Positions 58,034 to 64,000 of a stretch of DNA of 64,000 nucleotides are shown here, piece by piece. The stretch lies in NCBI GenBank assembly GCA_020205615.1, contig CM035173.1:52270169-52334168 (forward strand), given 5' to 3'. The notes beneath the pieces were generated by a model that ran no database searches, was not told the DNA's origin, and saw nothing but the letters and a program-made list of their open reading frames with translations. A program made the position numbers and the translations under genes. Source of the stretch: Panax quinquefolius (taxonomy: Eukaryota > Streptophyta > Magnoliopsida > Apiales > Araliaceae). Within the stretch, counting starts at the first letter, position 1. Each line of letters begins with the position of its first letter.

Positions 58034-60922
58034 TACGGTTGAACAACCCTTTTCTTTTAAAAGAGAAAGAAGGCTATTTCGCCTAAGACTTTCGCCACCG
58101 GAGGGTCACCCATCGATTCTCGATCTCTATTATAGATCGAGGGAGTGACAAAGGAATAGAAAGTCACTCGATCGCAGAGAGAGGAGCGGTCGTAGGAGGA
58201 ACCGGCTCTACTATAGTACTAGTATAATCGAACAGATTATAGTTTGACAACCTTCGCTTCCAATCACCTATCGACTAGCCGCAAGTCAACCGCTATCTAC
58301 TATTGGCTTTATCGACTCTTATTAAACCTTCCTCTTGATGGTCAAAGAATTCATTCTAACATAACAGTAAGAAGGGACCTCCCCGCCTGCCATGACAAAG
58401 TTAACTAGAGGAATGTCGTGATTTTTCAAGGAGGCGGTTGAAAGACCTACCTTGAGAGGACATTCTCTTTCTTGAGCTTTTGTGGGTTACAAGATCGAAT
58501 TGCACATCCAAATTTTACTCTATCGACACCCGGCCGGATGAAGGATCAAGGAAATCGGGATCATTTGCCTTTACTTTATTTAAGGGGGTCTTGAATCTCA
58601 TGTCATCAAAAGTAGGGTGGGGATTACAAAAGCAATGAAACCGCCTCTAGAAAGGTGGGAAGCTCGGCTAAATCTCCTTGGTTCACACTTAAAGTAAAAG
58701 GTTAAACTTCCTTTTATCCTAATATCTTGAAAGCGGATTGAGAACTTTGCGTTGGAAAGCTTCGTTTCACCCACCTCCAACTTCCACTCAAAGAGAGGAG
58801 AAAGAAACCGTTCAAGGTGAAACTACATCAAGAGAACGCATACGAGATCTCCCAAGGTCGGCCGAGAATGTGCTTTAGCCCTTTCTTCCGCATTGGCTCT
58901 CAAACTTAACTCGCTTTGGCGAGAAGGACACCCCAATTAAGCTTTTTACACTGGGTATAGAGGTAGGAAAACTCGCACTCTATGAATGAATCTTTTCCCA
59001 CTTGATTAATGGGTATTCAAAAAGCATTTTACACTCGAAAAGAATTACAAAAGGGTAGGTATACTATCAAAGCTAGTAGATATTCAAGGGCAAGAATCAA
59101 CTTTGCTAGCACACCGCAAAGAGAAACAGAAACTAGTGGCGTGTAAAAAATTGGAAGTCTCCTAATGAGTTCTTATTTACTTTCTTTCACCTGGCTTACA
59201 CAAAAGATTTACACAGGCCTTACCTTACCACTAGAATCGACGGGGTGACTTTACCTTAGGGCTCTGTAGGAAATGAAAGAGCTTTTGGTACAAAGAAGCT
59301 TATAGATAGGGGTACAGTCTTTGAAGGCGATGGCCTTAGTCCCAATTAAAAGGAACCGCCCTAGGACCTGACACTCACCGGATGGAACCTAGTCGATAGC
59401 CTATCCCCAAAAAAAAGCAACTTCAACAGAGGAGAGAAAGAGGCTTGTTCATCTAAAGCTTGAAAGCAGGTCGGATTAGGAGAGTACAAAGACATTACGG
59501 CGGACAAGGAACCTTCACTCACGCGCAGGAAAGAAGAAGACTAGTATATCTTGCAAGGAAAGTTAGGAGGCAAGCCGAAAGCAAGGGAATCAAAGTTTCT
59601 AGGGTACTTAGGTAAGAAGACCGGCAAGGGACTTATAAAAATAGAAAGACCACCCTCTTCCATTGAAGTTTGAATAGGATTTGACGACACGAGTAAGATA
59701 AGAAGGTGTCAATCTCTTATGCTAGTCGATTAAGAAAGAGGCTAGTAATTAGATGGGCTTGACTTAGTACTCCAATCCTTAGCCCTCCTCTTGAATCTTA
59801 TTTAGTATGGCGACTAATTAGATTAAGGGTAGATAATGAAATGGTTCTTTAGAGTCCGAGAGATTTGCTATGCTCTTCTTATTTCTACCAGATATTGAGT
59901 GAAGAATCGCCTCAACCGCATTCGCAGAGTCACGGGGACTAATTGTAGGGGGACAAGGACAAAGCGTAATAGAATCTTTCTCTTACTCCCACGGGCTTAT
60001 AGAGAGCTAGCACTGGATGAGACTATAAAGTACTCCTACAAAAAGAAGACACAAGGTTCGCGATCTCCGCTCTAATGAGAAAACTATCTAATGGGGATGG
60101 ATGGCTAAAAACGAAAGGTGCCAAGAAAGAAGATAAGGGAGGGCATTAAGATGTCTTCTTTTTCTTAGTCTTCTCTATCTAAAGGGAGTTTCTCTTCCGC
60201 AGAACCTATAGGAGCAATAGACTTGAGTTAGTGTGGTATAGTCATTTGTTAGTAAGGCGTAGAGTAGTAGCGGTCTTAACTTTTCTTGTTACTGAGATTC
60301 GGCTCGAACGCTGCTCATGGCACTGCAAGCGGTGAAAAGAATAGCGATTGTTGAATCGGTTTGCTCTTTTCGACTGTGATTGCTCTTGTGAAGCTCGAGG
60401 TGAGGTTTTATTCCTTACTACACGTGTCACAAGGTTTACATGATATCTATTCTCCAATGCGCGGAGTAGTCAAAAGGGGAAGTCCGCTTTCACGCATCTT
60501 CTATAATTCCGGTAGACATCAAGAACAAAGCGTGGAAATACTATCCGCCTAATAACTAATAAGTAGTATTCCTCCCTAAAGCGAAGCTCATTTCGCAATA
60601 AAAAAATGACTCTTTCTTCGTAAAACGATCCGTAGCTCACCGCTAGTACGGAGATCGCACCGAAAGGGCGTAAAGGTAGTTTACTTGTGAAAACTTCACT
60701 ATAGACCGCTCTCTTAGCCTATAACTCTATCTCTAAGAAGTAGTGCTATGAGGAGGCTCTTTCTTTGCTTCTTTCCTCCCATCGAGTAAATACCAAAGCT
60801 AGCTCGATAAATACCAGAAATCCTCGATAAAATCATACTATGAATCCCACCAAAAGAAAGTTATCTATGCCTCCGGAGCAGTGAAAAAGACCAAAAAGAG
60901 CAGGTCCACTAAAACGCGCACT

Positions 60923-60972
60923 GCAAGAGACTTAGCTCAAAGGAAAGAGAAGGAGAAAGGAAGGGAATCGAT
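60923..60972. repeat. 50-bp direct repeat, copy 2
   Basis: Second copy of 53310-53359, about 7.6 kb away. Recombination between them would excise a 7.6-kb circle. Confidence 0.85.
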
Positions 60973-63900
60973 ATTTATCGTTTCTTCGTGGTCGTAACAA
61001 TCACTTCAAGCAATGGAAACAACAAAAGATGCGCTCCAAGTCCTTGGGCTGTTGAACAGAATCCAACCACACCGGAATGGATGGTACAAAGTCCTCCAAC
61101 TTTTCATACTTTTGGAGAACTTCCACTATCAAGGAGACGAAAAGCTATGTGAAGTAAAAGAAGAAATTACAAATAAAAGCAAAGAGAACCGGATTTTCTT
61201 TACTAAGATGAAGGGATAAAGAGGAAAGTGTCGGGGCTAAAAGTAAGGATCGTAAAGCTAAAAAAGCCTTCTTATTTACGCCATCTTTCGTAGTAATTAA
61301 GTAATTGCGCACTCCATTGCTACTAAGAACCTAATGTAACTTTTCAATCTTAACCCGCTTCTGGGCTTGGCTTGAAAGAGATCCTACATCGAGAGAGAGG
61401 TCATCGCCTTTATTAGTCGGGTTGGTTGAAGATTCTTTTTCCGCTTCGAGGAATCCTATATTATCTACTTTCTATGTACTCTTTGCCTTTGGAGAACATC
61501 ATTTGCTATGCTAGATTTGAAGATCGATCTCTGGGGGATCTAAGATCTAAGATTCTTGCATAACTTCATTTAATCGAATTGGGTTGCATCGCTTAATAAA
61601 GTAAGGCCCCAGAGGGCAAGGAGATGGTATCCCATCGATTTGATCTCTATGTATCGCTTCAAGCTCATCCCCAAGGGACGGCCCTAGTTATCAAAGACAA
61701 TTTTCCGATGAGAGAGAGATTGCATGAAGGAGTCCTTCTTTTGAAGGGTGCTCCTAGTAGTCTTCCCAACCAAAATCCCACCATTATTACATCTTTAATT
61801 CCTTTTAGACTTCTTTCAAGCACTGATGCTTGCCTCCATCCGATTCGCCCTCAAAGAGAAAGGAGAGCATGTCAATATGCCAAGGTAGAAATATTCTTTC
61901 TGCTTTTGCTTGGTAGGAAATGAAAGCCAAGCACCTTTCCTTTTCGTAGGGACTCTCATCTCAAGCCTCTAAAACTCTAAAGTATAAATTGGATGTATGT
62001 AACCTGGCAGAGGAATTACTTTTATTTTGAATTACTACTATCAATCAAAGATCCTATGCCCAAGAATAATGGCGTAAGTTCTTCCAAGCCCACATTCTCG
62101 TATGGGATCATTCCATACGGCTATAATAAGAGGTGAGATTCAATATGGTCGAGGGAAGGATGTGAAGCTCTAAACCCCGACAAGAGGATGGGCAAATGGG
62201 ATAGGACTTCTCGGCATGGGGATAGTTTCTCCTTGTGTGAAGACATTCTAGTATAGAAAGCTTTTATTTCATATATTATACTGAGAGGTCATATGGTTGG
62301 GCTATTAAGGATAAGGAGAACAATAGCCCCGGATAGTTGCTACGTGCCTAACATACGCTCTTTCCACACAAAATGAATGTCGCGGATCCATAAGAAGGAG
62401 GGAGTCTAAAGACTTCCTCCCAGAATAAATAGGTCCTAGAAGTTGCACTAAGAAAGAGAGGGCTTTAGGCTATTGATTGAAGCTTAGGTCATGCTAATAG
62501 GATGGTCGGGCTAGATAACATCCTTCCTTACCCTCCCATCCCTAGGTCAAGTTCAAGAGAGATTTGCTTAATCCATCCTATCCTTTTATGAAAAAGCTTC
62601 CCCCGCCTTGGCTAGGACGCTCATTTGGTGAATCCCTTCCCTTCATAGCACAAGAGATAGAAAGACGAGGCCTTTCGAAAAAAGCTTTAACGGAATGGAT
62701 ATGGATGCCTTTCCTACTATTCAATTAATGCTAAAGCAAGAAGGGCTAGTCCTATAAGAGTTTCGAAAGGAGTCATTTTGGAGGGTCTATAACTCGGCCT
62801 TGATTTAACTACTGCAGATTGATTGACTTCATCTCTCTTGAACCACTTTGCCAAGGCGAGAGCCTCAATCTAGGTAGAAAAGCGTGGCTTCTTTAGAAGT
62901 GTCCCTAGAAAGCCCCTACGATCAATAGAGGTTTAGAGAGAGAGAATGAGAGAACGAAACGGCTCTCAAGCTTAGGAACGAACGAACTTTCATGGAAAGC
63001 ATTTTCTTTACTATTTACTCAAGCATTTTAGCTAGTTTCAAAGCTCCAACAAGCAATGGCCTAGCCCACGGCTATAAAGTAAAGACCGAGGACTTGCCTT
63101 TCCCAACATCCTGCCTCGCTTCCAAACCAAAGGAACTAAATGCCTCCCTGTTTCTAGAAAAGGCTTTGCAAAGCCCTGTCGAGCAAGGAGAAACTATAGT
63201 CAATTTCGCTTACTGAGCTTGAGTAAAGCAAGACGAAACTAATCTACTAAGCTTCTCCCAATCTTGATCCCACACGGCTTCAAGAGTTGAGTTTCCCACT
63301 TTCCTCGAAAAGAAGAGAGGAGCAACTAGAACAAAAGAATCACATCGAGAGAAAGGAGCTAAAGACCGGTGATTCTCCTATCTTTGCATGTGATTTTGCA
63401 TGAGCTAAGCGATCCCAAGCCGAAGTACCTCACTCTTTCCTCGCTAAGCCAAAGCACCTAAGAGGTGTGAGCTATGAGTTCCTCTCTCTTGTTCCCTTGC
63501 CAAATGGGAAGGCCGAGGCGAGGATGATGTCGAGCATGAGGATGATATTCCGATTCGGTCCCCGATGAGCAACCTAACTAAGATATCCTACTCTTCCCTT
63601 GCTGAAGCTATGAGCTCTCGAGCCAATGCTCTTACTTCTTTGTTCTCATTGAAAGCGGTCTCCCTTTCTATAAGTTTCCCTACCACTTGTTCGCAGAAGC
63701 CTTGTTAGCAATGCTAGTGACTTTCTATTTCTCCGAGCCACGAAGTTCCTACTCCTATGCTTGTGCACCTGAATGTCGTTGACCAACTCAGCCTTCGTCA
63801 CTTCGTAGAGCCCTCCCTAGCTTCCTGAGTCAGCCTGAGTTCCTCTCCCGTTGGTGGCCCTTTCGATAAGTGGTCTTAAGAGACAGGTGATTCGTCGATC

Positions 63901-64000
63901 GAGACTATTCCACTGACGAGCCATGAGCTAAAGCAAAGGATACTTGATCCAGGGATGAGAACAGAACCCAAGGAAGGATGGCAAGACGAGTCAGGAAGCA

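Larger units (their letters stand above)
53237..64000. other. Mitochondrial-like DNA (possible nuclear insertion), no recognised gene
   Basis: Base composition and word use change sharply at 53237: less AT-rich, many GAAAG/CTTTC runs, short dispersed repeats, no LTRs. This texture is that of angiosperm mitochondrial intergenic DNA. I looked for cox, nad, atp, ccm, rps, rrn and matR coding and found none. Open frames present, none recognised: 54256-54555 (99 aa), 55360-55551, 56383-56643, 57067-57249 (hydrophobic), 61013-61219, 61624-61923 (99 aa), 62992-63216, all on plus; others on minus. An RT fragment and repeats are listed separately. The mitochondrial origin is inference from texture. 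Confidence 0.45.

Overview
The window is plant DNA, almost certainly nuclear, from a flowering plant. I cannot name the species. The evidence is a stack of angiosperm-type LTR retrotransposons (Tekay/Del chromovirus, Tat/Ogre-like, Athila-like, Ty1/copia) nested inside one another with 5-bp target duplications. No ordinary host gene, rRNA, tRNA or CRISPR was recognised. All coding regions are broken copies of retrotransposon genes.

Layout. Element A is a minus-strand Tekay chromovirus. It runs from the left edge (part of its 3' LTR, 1-1268) through a decayed chromodomain, integrase tail, RNase H, RT, protease and gag (1280-11218) to its 5' LTR. That LTR begins at 11390 and is split into three pieces: 11390-13500, 38950-39062 and 51511-52470. 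Element D (3902-9875, Athila-like, pol deleted, TSD gtcaa) sits in A's protease. Element C (13501-38949, 25.4 kb, minus strand, Tat/Ogre-like, TSD tatat) sits in A's 5' LTR. C carries gag, protease, a G-patch domain, RT, two RNase H domains, integrase and an antisense ORF on the plus strand. C was itself hit by a copia element E (24237-30097) and by a solo Tekay LTR F (33311-35653, TSD acaag). Element B (39063-51510, plus-strand Tekay, TSD ctatg/ctacg) lies 113 bp beyond C in the same A LTR. B's 3' LTR carries a solo LTR of the D family (46929-48474, TSD aatat).

A's 5' LTR abuts a second, truncated LTR of the same family (52472-53236) with one base between them. From 53237 to the right edge the character changes. 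This 10.8 kb is visibly less AT-rich, has no LTR structure or recognisable gene, and resembles angiosperm mitochondrial intergenic DNA. It contains a short Ty3/gypsy RT fragment and a 50-bp direct repeat. It may be a nuclear insertion of mitochondrial DNA, but this is inferred from texture only.

Relative order read from the nesting: A is older than B, C and D; C is older than E and F; B is older than the solo D-family LTR. Because F (Tekay family) lies inside C and C lies inside A (Tekay family), the Tekay family moved both before and after C arrived. Most reading frames carry stops or indels, so none of the copies looks autonomous now. B is the best preserved, with one 688-codon Gag-protease-RT frame.
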